Shown here: piece by piece, positions 24,677 through 37,600 of the stretch
How the letters are laid out: every line of letters begins with the position of its first letter
How positions within the stretch are numbered: position 1 is the stretch's first letter
Assembly (NCBI RefSeq): GCF_000003195.3
Contig: NC_012873.2
Location: forward strand, 12,175,894 to 12,239,893
DNA length: 64,000 bases
Direction of reading: 5' to 3'
Source: Sorghum bicolor
Taxonomy: Eukaryota; Streptophyta; Magnoliopsida; Poales; Poaceae
Notes under the pieces: generated by a model
Told to the model about the DNA's origin: nothing
What the model saw: the letters and a program-made list of their open reading frames with translations, nothing else
Database searches by the model: none
Program-made: the position numbers and the translations under genes

Positions 24677-24908
24677 CTTCCTTTGTCCTGTAATATAGTG
24701 AATTCTATGATAGATTAAGAGAAAACACAAAAGACGCATGTGCGCTTACTTTATTTCCTAAGAAGACATTATCATCAATACGATTAGTAGTAATAGATTA
24801 ATAAATGGGAAATCTTTAGTGCAAAATGACTTTCTGTCTTCTAGAATATCTTAAATTTGAAGATAATCTTTGAATGCTACAATGCGCTATATTACAGGAC
24901 GAATGGAG
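24677..24908. mobile_element. Stowaway-like MITE
   Basis: CTTCCTTTGTCCTGTAATAT and ATATTACAGGACGAATGGAG form an imperfect inverted repeat, with TA at 24675-24676 and 24909-24910. Confidence 0.75.
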
Positions 24909-24910
24909 TA

Positions 24911-25740
24911 AGCTTCAAAAGATGGTTGGGGACGAAATGACTATTCTACCATAGAAATATAGAGGAAGAAGCTCCTGTACTATGACTAGAGGGGATCTAT
25001 TTGCTATGCATCTTAAGATTAAAGATGCGCTAGAGGAGATAATTAGTTCTATTTCTAAATGAAGTTAGTAGAATTGATGCCAAATACAATACATCTAGAA
25101 ACTTTTCTACGAGAATCGAATATTTCTTGTATAGACCTTTTCAACATTTTAAACTATCTAAGTCTCTAAGACAAAGAATATTTAGATGTTTTTACAATAT
25201 TTCTAGTTCTTCTTGTCGGAACCTGCCCATTCAGCAGCTAAACAGTTTTAAAAGCAATTTTAATTATGAAATAAATATTTTGAAAGAATTTAGATCAAAG
25301 TGTTTCTATTATGAAATAAATATTTTGAGAGAATTTAGAATTTTAGATCAATTCTATAAGAAACGGTAGCAATTTTGAACTATGAAATCCTGACTGAGGA
25401 ACATGATATTATCATTGATGAATGATGATGGAGAAATGAATAATCGAAGGTCCTCTTTGTAGTTGTTCTAAATAGGCTTTACCTATGATTTTTTGTGGTT
25501 TTTCGAAAAAAGCCTTACAAAACACTCATGCACGAAAACGGTTTGGTCTAGAAGCAAAAAAAAAAGTGATGAAACTGAAGATGTTTCGATCTAGAAATGG
25601 AAGCCATAAACAATAGTTATTCTTAGTTTCGCCATTTTTTTTAATAAAAAAGCTAAATCCCTAACCCCAAAAAAAGGTCGAAGATATGCAATATTATGCC
25701 ATGGACACCAATGAGCTAGCGCATAGTGTTCGTCGTCTTT
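24911..25740. other. Intergenic upstream of the coiled-coil gene
   Basis: AT-rich. A short near-repeat with TATGAAATAAATATTTTGA occurs at about 25265 and 25310. No gene or clear transposon ends are seen. Confidence 0.4.
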
Positions 25741-26113
25741 TATGTTTGCTGTCGCTGTAGTGTGGATTCAGGTCCGCCGTTTCGCGAGCGAAATTCGAAG
25801 AGGAAAAAAAAAAGGAGGAGGTAAAAAGGCCCAAAACGAGGCGGGACCGCGGGAGAAAAGGCGCGAGGGAGCGAAACAAACCCCAAAAAAAAAAAAAGGC
25901 GCTCACAAGTCACAACATGCTGGCCAGTGGGGCCCGCCACGCACTCTGACTGCCCGGCGGAAACCTTTCTTCTCCAGCTCAACGACAAGCAGACCCGCCC
26001 ACTCCTCTCTGTTCCCTCACTCCCTCGTGCCACCTCGACCCGTCCCTCTACCATGGACTACTAGGCTCTAGGCGGCGTGCATGTCTGTCCGCCCCGGGTG
26101 CAGGCACATAGGC

Positions 26114-29100
26114 ATGGAACCGTCCGCCCCCGCAGCGCCACCGCCACGAGGAGGGGCCGAGCGCGCGGAGGCTGTCGCTGCGGAGCCGGCTCCCGGTCCC
26201 GGGGCCAGAGTCGAGGCGCAACAGCAGACGGGGCCCGAAGGTTCCCGAAGGGCGAGCCGAGCGGGGCGGGAGCGAGAGGTGCCGCTGCGGCTGCGCCTCG
26301 GGAGGGCCCGTCGGCGGGCGGGGCCTGCCACGCCGACGCCGTCGTGGAAGATGGAGGACGAGGAGGGAGTCCGGGACCGGGAGGAGGGGCCGTCCGCGCT
26401 CGCGGCCGCTTCCGCCGCGGCGGCGAGGAGGAGCTCGGCGTCGGCTTCGGCGCGCCAGCTCGGCGCCAGCCTCTGGGAAATCCACGACGTCGCGCGGGAG
26501 GTCCGCCGGAGCAGGCGGCGCGGCGGGAGGGGCGTCGCCACCGGTTGGGAGCACGGCGGCGGCGGCGGCGGAGAACTGGATCAGGTGAGGGGTTCCGTTC
26601 ACTCTAACCTGCACCCACGTGGCATAGGAATTAGAATCGGGATTGGTTGTTACGGATGTTCTGTGCCTTGTTCCGTCCTTCTGAATTCTGAAAGCGCAAA
26701 TCGATCAAATTCCAACTCGCAAAATAATTCTTTTCTTTCTTTTTAATCAAATTCCAAAACGCTGTACCTGTACTCACAGACAGACGTCGATTATTATTGG
26801 TGCTGGTATTTTCTGGTGTTCATATAACTATTGATTATGCGTCGCTTGCTTGCTTCCTGCACATGGTTCTGTCGAATTGTCCCGTCCGTTACATGGCTCG
26901 CAGGTTTTGGCCCCAGTTCATTGATTTGCTTGCTGGTACTGCTTTTGACCACCCAATGCAGTTTTCTCAAGGTCTAAATAAAGTACTGTGGACCTTCAGT
27001 AGGTGTAATGCCAGTACGATTTTTCCTATTGTTTCACAGAAATAATTGCATGCTGGGGCTCAAAACTAACAAATTGGGAAGGATTCAAAGTGTGCTAGTG
27101 ATGTACTCAGTGGAGGCTACTGGCCCCTCAAAAAAAAAAATGTACGCATTAGAGACCATGTAACCAAATTTGTTCGTGAGTGAAATATGATGCAAAAGGG
27201 TTTTTTGACAAGTGATTATTTTATGTTTGCTTTAACTACAAGTGATAGTTTGACAATTAAATTGCAGCTTTGACATTTTCTACTCTCAATGATATTTTAT
27301 ATAATGATATATTATTATGTCATGCAAGAATTTCACAGTGCATCTGTTTTTCTCATTTGTGTTACTATTACTAGAGGCTGAAATGGAATAAGAAAAATAC
27401 ACACTTGCAATGCTCAACTGTAGTTATAATACATCGTTTTTGATATATGTACAACTTCTAGGTAATGGGATTACGGGCATGACAATCTTGTTGCAGTCTT
27501 ATTTTTCCACAAGCATAGAACTATAAACGCTGTCCCAATTCATCTGAAACCATATCCATCGAAAATGATACTTGTCATAGCATCACACATGTTCTTTGTG
27601 CTGATGATGTGATCATGTTAACTAAAATATTGAAATGGCACATTCATGCCTAAAAGTAGTAAAAACTTGTTTTTTTCCTGAAAAATATTCATTTAGAAAC
27701 ACCTTTCAGTCTAGATGAATGGCAGAAATGACAAAGCTTGGCACATCAAACATGAACCACAAAGCCGAACAGTTCAACAGCTCATTTTAACCCCTCCCTC
27801 CCCCCCCCCCCCCAACACACATACACACCAAAAAAAAAGTTCACCATGCTCTAGTGGTCAATCCATTAGTATCTACGGATGTGTTCCCATTGTTATGCCA
27901 TGTTCTTAAAATCCATTGGCACTTCAGACAGTTGTTGAGTTGGTCAGCTCCCTTGCAGCTAGTCATGCTTCTTAGCACCACAAAGAAGAGGAGTTAGGAG
28001 TCACCAACCCAATATTTGGAGTAGGAGAAAAACTGATAGTATTGCTTCCTGGAATTGATCCCTTCAGTCTATTTCTGTTCAACCTTGGCTCAATGAGATT
28101 CTATAGTTTCCCAACTCTGGTGGTATATTCCTGGAATAATTCCTTTCATGCCATTGCAAATGTCGGTAATCTGAAATTTGCCACTGCCAGTTTGGGAGAC
28201 TAAGGTTACATCCAAAGTAATAGAACCAGCCAAGGATATCTAATGCAAATTATGCACCATTGATTCCTGCCTACAGATAGGGTGTTGAAACGCTGTATGC
28301 ATAGAGTGAAGGAAAAAAGAAAAGGCATAATTGTAATAGCAAAACAGTAGGGAGATGAGTTGGATGATTGCAACACCGTACCTGCAATCAAGCTTCAAAA
28401 CACGAAGGCTTTAAGCCTGTAACATGAAAAGATGGTTACTGACACTAAATTTTAACGAGTCAAAGATTTTAAATATCTTTTCACAGTAACTCACTATGAC
28501 ACTACAGTTTTCACAGGGCAAACAAACAGTCAAATATTTTAAACATGTGTGCGTTGTTTATGAAACTGGTGTGCTAAATTTCATTGTTTTCCATATTGAT
28601 TGAAAGTTAATTTTCTGTACTGATTGAAATTTATTTTCATATATACTTTCATTGCTGATGTTTTTCTTTCAATTTTAGCCACAGAGTTCAGGTGGCATCG
28701 GTAGGCATCTTGCAGACTCGTCAATGAAACATCATAAGTTGAATCAAGAAAGAAGCCATAGAATACAACCTTTTTCTCCTGCAAGTTATACAAGCTCAGT
28801 TGGGGTACGTATATATATTATTTTGTTGCACTTTATATTGAAATTGGCCATGGCCCCAATTTTTTTCTTCAACACATAGGAGAGTTGCGGAATATTAAGG
28901 AGTGGCAAAAGCCCCAAAACAAACACACACATCCCATGAAAAAGCAAACTGGAAAATAAATGTGCTGCTAGGAAAATAAAAGCAACCTCGACCTGGACAC
29001 GGGTGCCACCTAAGACCCACCCTCTGGACATCAAGGGGGAAGGAGATGCCCCTGGCCTTGGCCAAGTGCCGACAAAACTCCCTATCAAGCAACAGAGCAT

Positions 29101-32043
29101 TAGCTAGAAGAAGCACCATGAAAGACATATCTTCTTAAAAAAAATGGCAGGAGCTCTGCCTTTTCAATCAAGAAGAAAGACTTGATTCATTTTTTTTTAT
29201 AAAAAAAACTTGACCCTTGGGGGAATGACCCTCCCCTGAGGTATCTCACTGAAGGGAGCACACGCCAACAGCCCACCGAGTGTCACTGTTGCCGAGCTAG
29301 TCACAGCGTACAACAGCTCTGACTTTGCACGAACCTCAGCTGAAGCTCCCGAACTTCGCCACCACATAGATATCCTCGATCCTCCGAGAGGGACCATGGC
29401 ATGTCATTGTTGCCGAGCTTTGATGAGCCCCATATTGACGCAGCCCTGACTCCAGCACTATAGTCCAAGCCAAGATTACTGGTGATGCACCACACAAGTG
29501 ATGAACCATCCACAATCTTAAATCACCAGCCATCCCCTACTGCAAGTAGCCGCTGAGCTCCTGGGCATGCCATGACATAAGACTCGGCTCACCACCACCA
29601 CATCACCCATGCGTGGCCACAGCCATTGTTGCCGGTGCAGGCACACCATCGAACATCTGCACATGCAGCGCTTGCATCTTTCCACGAACAATGTGGCCAC
29701 AACAGCCACGTGCCTGCCCACAGCACCACAATTGCCGGCACAGCGCCCTGAGCTGCCATAGTCACCATCCATTCTATTCCCATGCAGCCACGGCCAGGCC
29801 ATCGAACTAGGTCGCCGTTGCGATCTCAAGCTGCCGCCATGGCTGTGACGAAGGAGGGGTCAGCGGCCAGATTTGCCTCATAGAGGCATGGATCTGAGCC
29901 ACTAGCCCCTGGATCCATGAGGTGGAACTGCTGCCGGTGGGCGGTGGCCACAGAGCCAAGGAGAGGAAGGCACGGGAGAGGAACCATAGATGCCAAAGAA
30001 GCCTGGCTGCCGTCCTCATTGCGGTTGCGCAGGCTGGGTGGCGCACTCTGGCAGCGGTGAGGCGGAGAGGATGGCCTGGTAGCCATCCCGGTGATGCTGG
30101 TGGCGAGGTCCACCTGTGCCACCTGAACGGTTGACGTGGTGGCTGGGTTGATGATGGCCGAGTTAGGAGTTTTCTGCACAGCGGCTATTACTCTTGTCTA
30201 TCAAAATACACATCCTTTGTGATGATTCCAAATTGTCGAAGCCCCTAAGATGATGAGAGAGTTCAGTCCTTATCTGGCCTGTCCATCCACCAAAGCTTCC
30301 ACATTCGACCACCAGGCACTGACCATCATAGGATAAAAGGCTTTGTTGTTGTTGCTGCACTGATGACATGGTCCTTTAGAATTATATGAAAATTCATTTT
30401 ACCAGGAACATGCCATTAATGTTATCTCAATGTAGCAGTTTCCTTGTTCAAAATAGCTATCTTATATAGTGTTTTTTTTCCCTATAGTCCAAGGTATGTT
30501 TTCTGGCTTAAAAAGTTAGAACAGTGAAGCGTATTCCTCAAACATGTAATTCTGTGTCTCTATTTTACAGGATTCCAATGTGAATCAAACTAGAAGTCCA
30601 ACTCGTTCTTTGGGTATCATGGGTAGATCTATGGGGGAAGGCTATAGCCTTAAAACATCAACAGAACTATTGAAGGTTCTAAATCGAATTTGGAGCCTTG
30701 AAGAACAGCACACTGCTAACTTGTCAGTGGTTAATGGATTGAAACTGGAGTTACAGCAGGCTCAGACACATGTTCAAGAACTCATGCAAGAGAGACGGAG
30801 GTACAGACATGAAGTTTCGTCACTAATGAGGCAACTCTCCGAGAACAAACTTGCTAGAAAAAACAAGGACCACGTGAAGGTTGATGCAGCTGTGCATTCC
30901 CTGCAAGGTGAGCTAGAGGATGAGAAACGTCTGAGGAGGCATTCTGAGGACCTCCACAGGAAGTTAGGCATGGAGTTGTCTGAAATAAAGTCAGCATTTC
31001 TCAAGTCAGTCAAGGACCTTGAGAAGGAGAAGAAAGGAAATCGCCTCTTAGAAGACCTTTGTGACCAGTTCGCAATGGGCATCAGGAACTATGAAGAGGA
31101 ACTCAGAGTGGTAAAGCAAAGAAATGTCAAGAGTTATGAGCTCAACTTTGATAATTCAGTGCTCCATATTTCAGAAGTATGGCTTGATGAGCGAATGCAA
31201 ATGCAAAATACTGATGTCAATGGGGAATTGGCTCATAAAACCACAATAACGGAAAGGCTCAGCAGTGAAATACAGGCCTTTCTTCTTTCTAGAAAAGCAG
31301 GTAGCTCTATGAATAATGAAAAACATATGAATGATAGTACTAGATTGCGACGTCAATCCCTTGAGTCTGTCCATTTGAATGGAGCCACCAGTGCTCCTCA
31401 GTTAGCTGAAGATGACGACGACTCTATTGCTAGTGATTTGAATTGCTTTGAACTGAACATGCATGGCCATATGGGATCTTGCAGAAGCGGCACAGGTGCC
31501 ATGGATGTGCATAAGAGAAGATCAGAGCATCCTCATGGTATAGCTGCTGAAGGTTCACGCATGTCCAGTGTGCCAGTTTATTCACAGAAAGGCATCGCAA
31601 GGCCCAGTAGCAGCAAACTGCAGCATGCCAGTAAAGTACCAGAAATCAACTCACAAAGCAATGCCAGAATTACTTCAGCAGAAGAGCAGAATGGAAGCAC
31701 AAACACCCAAATTATTCGAGGATCCAACAATGGGTCAATGAAGAACAACCCAAATGCGCATCATGTTGATTTCCTGGGGCAGGAATCCTTTGATCATTTT
31801 TCGCGAACAAGTCTATTTTGTGAAGGCACTACTTCAGGGGATTTGGGTAATGTTGGCAGCCCAACACGACAACTGAAATACCAATCCACATCTTTGGACC
31901 CTGAGATAACGGAACGCCCACCTGAACAGCCGGTAGGTGTGATGGAGAACACCCTGAAGGCAAAATTACTTCAAGCAAGGCTAGAGGGGCGACATGCCCG
32001 ATTAAAGGCAGCAGGTGGCTCCTCAACCAGCAGGAGAAAGTGA
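26114..32043 (+). CDS. Coiled-coil protein, USO1-like / BRANCHLESS TRICHOME-related
   Basis: Three exons join in frame: 26114-26584, 28679-28804 and 30571-32043, all at phase 0 with GT/AG borders (donors GTGAGG and GTACGT), giving about 689 residues. The first exon is very GC-rich and encodes an Ala/Arg-rich low-complexity N-terminus plus LGASLWEIHDVAREV. The last exon has TSTELLKVLNRIWSLEEQH followed by a long heptad-rich coiled coil and CDQFAMGIRNYEEEL, WLDERMQM. These blocks match plant proteins annotated as intracellular transport USO1-like (for example At5g41620), a family that includes BRANCHLESS TRICHOME. The molecular function is not established; a cytoskeletal or trafficking role is only suggested by the coiled coil. 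An in-frame ATG at 26081 would add 11 residues but has the weaker start context. Confidence 0.85.
26585..28678 (+). other. Intron 1 of the coiled-coil gene
   Basis: About 2.1 kb of T-rich sequence with a C-homopolymer tract at about 27797-27813. The acceptor TTTCAATTTTAG precedes exon 2. No confident transposon was delimited. Confidence 0.8.
28805..30570 (+). other. Intron 2 of the coiled-coil gene with a GC-rich insertion-like block
   Basis: The borders are GTACGT and TATTTTACAG. Between about 28900 and 30360 the composition becomes markedly richer in G+C, unlike the AT-rich intron ends, with many overlapping ORFs in both orientations and a CAACAACAACAAAGCC-like stretch (minus strand) near 30345-30360. 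This suggests an inserted transposon or retroposed fragment, but no terminal repeats or duplication could be fixed. Confidence 0.55.
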
Positions 32044-32880
32044 GAGTGCTGCAGATTCTGGGGTTTTACTGTTTGAGGCCCACATGAAGAAATAAAAGGT
32101 GTAATATAGCTAACTTGTATCTATGGAATTTTCTTTGGCTGCGTCAATTGGTTCAGTATCCATGTACATGGGTTATGAACTATCTGAATATATGAATCCT
32201 AGTTCCATATGTGAATCACCTTCCATGTCAATTAGGCTGTTAGTTAGATGCCAGCACACTTTAGGCTGATAGCTCAAAACTCAGAAGGATTTTGGCTATG
32301 ACACCTTGTGTCTTGTTAATCTCTCTGACACTTTGCTTAGAAGTCTATTTTGATGTATTACATTTGAACAGCCAACTTCTCAGACTTCTCAATAGTTTCT
32401 ATGAGTCTGTATGAGCAAACATGGTACATGGCGCATGGGCACCTTAAATTTTTTGTGGTTGACAGTACAATATCCGCGACCCCTCCAAATTTTGTTATTT
32501 CATTTCCTTTTATATAATAAAGTTGTTCAGGGTTAACAGTGGTGGAGCCTGCCTGGCTACCCAGGCTCGCCGTCGGTAGGCCAGGTGCATCTAGGCGGCA
32601 AACTTTACAGCTTATTAGGAGCGACTGAGCGAGGACGTGAAGTCTTCCTTGGACTTAACCAGGCTCTACAAATTTCTCTCAGCCAATGGGGTTACCACTT
32701 TACACACGAAACTCAGACTTCAGCATGGACGAGAGGGAGCAAGAGGGGAGAGGCAGGACAGAGAGGACGGTGTTAGCTACTTAGCTTGTTAGGGTTGGAG
32801 TGAGCAACTAAATTAGATACTATTAACCCCCAAAGGCTTACATTTTAATAATAACACGTCCGCAACTAAATTTTTAACAA
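32044..32880 (+). other. 3'UTR of the coiled-coil gene and spacer
   Basis: Starts as T-rich untranslated sequence with an AATAAA at about 32091, then unassigned intergenic sequence. The GC-rich portion at 32530-32780 has no recognisable domain. Confidence 0.4.
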
Positions 32881-32884
32881 CCGG

Positions 32885-33318
32885 CTCTTTTGGTTGCGCC
32901 TTCGGCATGATGTGGCTGATGGTTGAGTCTACAAGCTATGACACGACTCAAGCTTCCACACACTCTTTTGGTTGCGCCTTCGGCATGATGCGTCTTCTAC
33001 ATGCTATGACATGACTCTAGCTTCCAGGGTGACATGTGTCGATTGAACTGACCATGTGGATATGATGTGAAGGAGAAGTAGCATTGTAACTCGTGGCGTG
33101 ACTAAGTTAAACCAAACGGGATGACATGATAAAGTCACACCAGGCTTTGTGGCGCGACTTGCCTGTATATAGGCACCACACCGTTGTCCGACCTTCTTTC
33201 TCCTCTCTTCCCTCTCCTCTTGAGACAGTGGCACGATGGTGGAGATAGAGAGAACACCAAAGCTCTCTAGTGCTAGCATTGGATGAAGTATCGGAAGCAA
33301 GATATTGTTGCTCACTGA
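32885..33318. other. Left flank of the gypsy insertion, with an 80-bp direct repeat
   Basis: CTCTTTTGGTTGCGCCTTCG recurs about 80 bp apart (near 32885 and 32965), followed by similar CTATGACA(C/T)GACTC blocks. A TATATAGGCACC box near 33163 and a pyrimidine-rich leader follow. It may be the 5' part of an older LTR or a non-coding transcription unit that the retrotransposon split; the other half would be 47660-48240. Unassigned. Confidence 0.4.
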
Positions 33319-34046
33319 TGTTGATGTAAAAGTGAATCTGCAAACACAAAAGGCTAATACCCGATTCAAACGTTAGGGCGTGCCAGCCGATTTGACCTTA
33401 CAATCGACAAAGGTGGTAACTCGAACACTTTGGTCCCGACAACAGCGATACGCCCGGATGCCGCGGCCAAGAGGTGTTCACGCGGAACTCGAGAACACGT
33501 CGAGTTTAACTCGACGAATTCCTAAGAACTCGTAGTAAAAAGGAAAATATGATGAAGTCGTCGAAAAAGAAGATGCTGGAATATGCGTAAAAACTTGTGT
33601 TTGATTGATTCATAGATTTTTCATTACATTGCCCCGGGGTCTATATTTATACCCTGTTCAAAAGAACTACAACCAGACACGACTAGAACTCGAATTCCAA
33701 ATTAAACTGAATCCGTATACAAAACGAACTCTAATAACTAAGGAAATCATTAAACTATCCCCTACGACCGATCGGTACACCATCTCGAGTCAATCGGCAA
33801 CCCCTGCGCTTTCCTTCAGAGTCATCGGCAGACCGCCTTCCATAGCTATCGGCAACCATCAGCACTGGCCATCGGCACGAACACACCACCACTCCTGGAC
33901 TTAGTCATATTCCGTCTTCTTCCCATCGGCACCAACTTCATCGGCAATTCATCTGCAAACTAACCACTACTTTTCTGCCTGCCGATCTACTCCTCATTAA
34001 CTTCAGATAAGCATCCAAAGATACGTGTCCAAAAACGGTGTCAACA
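33319..34046 (-). repeat. 3' LTR of the Tat-lineage element
   Basis: It has 728 bp, exactly the length of the other LTR. On the minus strand TATAAATATA (plus 33642-33651) is a plausible TATA box. It contains eight copies of GCCGAT/ATCGGC. Confidence 0.93.
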
Positions 34047-34047
34047 C

Positions 34048-34060
34048 ATGCCCCCCAATT
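34048..34060 (-). other. Polypurine tract
   Basis: On the minus strand AATTGGGGGGCATG lies directly next to the 3' LTR, the expected place for plus-strand priming. Confidence 0.7.
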
Positions 34061-34445
34061 TCGGAGTATAAAATCATTAATGCTCCGAAATTCTCCTTAG
34101 TAATGACGCCTTTCCGCAATTACTTCTCCCAATTTGGTAATTAATCACCAAATCTGAACAGCCTCAGCCCGATTCTCCTGCAGGTTCCTCGAATTTCTCA
34201 ACTTCTCGAACCAAACCTCCTCATAATGCGCCCATCGGCAATATTACCGTTAGAGGAGATTCCCGATGGACCGACCAGGCGATCTTACACAGTAAGATAT
34301 CTTCAAAATCATGACCGCCTGCTGTCAAATCACCTGTGCAATCCCTTGATTATCGTGCGAACAGTTACCATATCCACCTGAACACCCTCGGATTTCACGG
34401 ATGCGGCATAGAGATAAGTCAAATTTGCCCCTGCCCTCCTTGTCC

Positions 34446-34453
34446 TATAAATA
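34446..34453 (+). promoter_or_regulatory. TATA-like box of the antisense gene
   Basis: TATAAATA lies about 155 bp upstream of the inferred start codon at 34608, outside the LTR and on the opposite strand to gag-pol. The spacing allows a leader of about 125-130 nt. This is inference from position and motif. Confidence 0.5.
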
Positions 34454-34607
34454 CTTCCTTCTCTGGTACTCCTCTTCCATCCTGTCATTCCACAGCCTCA
34501 TACCCACCTTTCTGGCGGCGGCATCGCTTGGGAACTTCAAGAACTCTAGCAAGGACTTCTTTCATCAACCTTCCGAGTCTTCAACTCATTCTCCTCTCCG
34601 AGAAGAA

Positions 34608-37600
34608 ATGGCCATCAACTTCGTCGTCCCTGAGGTCAACCTACCACCCCCTTCTTTTAAACTTTTGTTGTACTCTTGTTCATCTACAAATCTACATACT
34701 GAGTACCCTTTTTTTTGTTCTTCCAATCTTCAAATCCTTTAGGAATTAGCCGATAAGATCGCGATTCCTACCGATCAGCCTCACTTCCATTGTTTCGGTC
34801 CATTGGGAAATCCAGATCCCACCGATCTGATAAACGCAGAGACAAACAGAATCCCTTTTAGAGCCGAGAATTTCTCCTTAGATCTATGGAAAGATGCTTT
34901 CCGTTCCTGGCCCAGCCCTACCAAGGGATGGAAAGACTGGTTCCTGAGAATCAGCAATTCAAATGAAGTCCAATGGGGTGAGCGAAAATTAGACCAATGT
35001 ATCAGGCTATCTATTGCCGATATGGAGAGGAACGAATCGCTGCTGATAGCTGCTTCATACTTTTGGTCAGACATGCTTAATGCTTTTGTATTCGGCCATG
35101 GTCCTGCTTCACCTACTCTTGCCGATGTACTCATGCTTACCGGCTTAGACATGTCAACTGCCGATAACAGTCATCTGTTTGATAATAAGCCCAGTTCTAA
35201 AGTAGAGACTCGCAGTATCGGCGGTTGGTCTGGGTACATTCAGAAGTACCGAAAAACAGAATCTGTTGGGGAAAGAGAACACGCTATTTTCCTGAACATG
35301 TGGCTGGATAAGTTTGTATTCTGTGGCCGATCGGCACGGCCAACCTCTGTCTATCTATCGGCAGCAGAGAGACTGGCCAATGGTAGCCGATTTCCTCTTG
35401 GCCGATATCTGCTCAGCTCTGTTTATCACCTTCTCCACCAGGTAGCTAAGAAACTCCTGCTAGGCCAACCTATCGGCAACTTAGGGGGACCCTGGTGGTT
35501 CATCAACATGTGGCTTAGTGTCCATATGCATAAGCGCCTTGGATTCAACCTCTTTGCACAACACTTCCCTAGAGACATAACCGAAGATCATGAGCTGGAT
35601 GAGGAAGTATCGACAACTCGCTCCCCTTTGAACTATGGTGAAGCTGCCATAGTTTTACCTGGTACCGGTGGCAATGAGGACCAGGTCAGCCGATTCTTCC
35701 AGACTCTCTATGAAGGTCTGGCCAAAGACCAGCGGGCATGGATGCCTTATGAGGATCCGGAAACCAGATTCCCACTCACTTTCCACCCCTTTGATGATGC
35801 CCTCAACAAGGACCATGATCTGATGATGGCAATTATCACTCCGAGAGCTATACCAGTGAACTTCTTTGGCAGTGGAAAAACCTCCAATCTGACCTATGAG
35901 TTCTACAACCCATCGGCACTAGCTCGCCAACTAGCCTTTGGACAGTTGCCGATTGCACTCTGCTACGCCGATGTGGTGAAACCAAGGGAAACCATAACCA
36001 GTGGTCTTGAGTGGATCAGAATAGCTCAACTCCCACCGAATGCCGATACAGACGTTGATTTATCGGCTTGGATCCCAGCTCTCTTCATTACTCAAGCATA
36101 CAAACAGTGGTGGGAGGAGTGAAAAGAGCACCTGTTCTGCAGATCGGCCCTCACATACCGCGGCATGATCGACCCCAAGTACAAAGTCCCCGAGAACACT
36201 GTAAGTCTTTAACCGATGCTTCAATCTCTTTTATTACTTTTATTTTTATCGGTAACTTACTTCCTCCCTCTTTAACCAGGTTGACGATACACCACCGACA
36301 GTCAGCAGGAGCGGAAAGCCGATTGAACTCCTTCCATCGGGCCCGATTTCTCTGATCGGTAACAACGCACCGACCCTAGCAGCCTTAATGCACAGGAACG
36401 TGCGTTTCAAGAAGATTACCACCAGACGAGCAAAAACATCTCCATCGGTGGCTGCCACTACTTTGGCACAAGCTTTCAAGGTAAATCCCTGATTTCTTCA
36501 ATTTACACCGATTCCATTCTATACTCACATATCCTTTTCAGGACACATCGGTTGCTATGGGAACTTCATCGGTAACTCTTACTGCTTTAACCAAAATTTC
36601 ATCAATACTCTGTCACATCTGTACTTATGAAACTTTTGTTGTATTAGCAAACCGGCAAATCGGCAAAGACCAAGACAAGTGCCGATGCCCCCCAGTCTAG
36701 CCAAGTCAAAAGAAAAGGCCCCAAGAGCACCAAGTCACAAGCAAAACGCCAGAGGACAGCATCGCCTCCTCCTCCTCCTCCTCCAAGGTCTCCGATTCAT
36801 GTGGAATCATCTCCCTCTTCACCAGAAGTTCAGACACAACAAGCACCATCTCCACCTCAGCCGCAAGAAGCACCTCAGCCAAAAGAGGTATCAGCCGATA
36901 TACTTGAGCAGACTGCCAATCCAGTGGGATCAATCATATCATCGGTAGTCTCCTCAATCCAGACAAGCACTGCACCCTCTCAAGGTAAAGCACTGTTCAT
37001 AAGATTATTGCCGATGGATCTTTTTTCCAACTTGTAACAATCATTATTATATATTATTTAGCTAACATTATTCCATCGGCAACTCCAACCGATCATCCTG
37101 TGGTACCATCGGCCTCAACTAGCCAGAGGCAAGAGATAGCCCTGAAACAAGTAAGCCACCTGATTTCTATCCTTTGTATCACGCATACTCGATCATCAAA
37201 TAACCTGTTTTATTTTTATCTAGGAACAAGACTCTCCGGACAACTTATTCTCTTTTGCTATTGAGATTTCTGATGATGAAGGTGAGGAAGCAAGCTCCAC
37301 CCAAGCAGTAGGGATCTCATCGGCAGAAAATCAGAGCAAAGCTGGAAGATCTGTTGGCCCTGCTTCATCAGGACACAGCTCAATTAGTCGACGACTCTGA
37401 TCCAGCAAAAGCTCTGTTCAAAGCTCTCAGGGGTCAAATCCCTGTAGATGCCGAAGAGATTATTTTTTAGGCTGCACACTTGGAGAGCCGCCAGCTTCAG
37501 TATCAAAAGGCTACCCAACGTCTTGCCGATAGAGCCACCCACGCCCAACTTTCAGAGGATGTAATGAAAGTGAAACATTTTGCCGATGAGAAGCACAAGA

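Noticed and set aside
26048..26614. Minus-strand ORFs opposite exon 1 of the coiled-coil gene
   Set aside because: They are mirror frames of a very GC-rich exon. The plus-strand frame joins correctly to two downstream exons.
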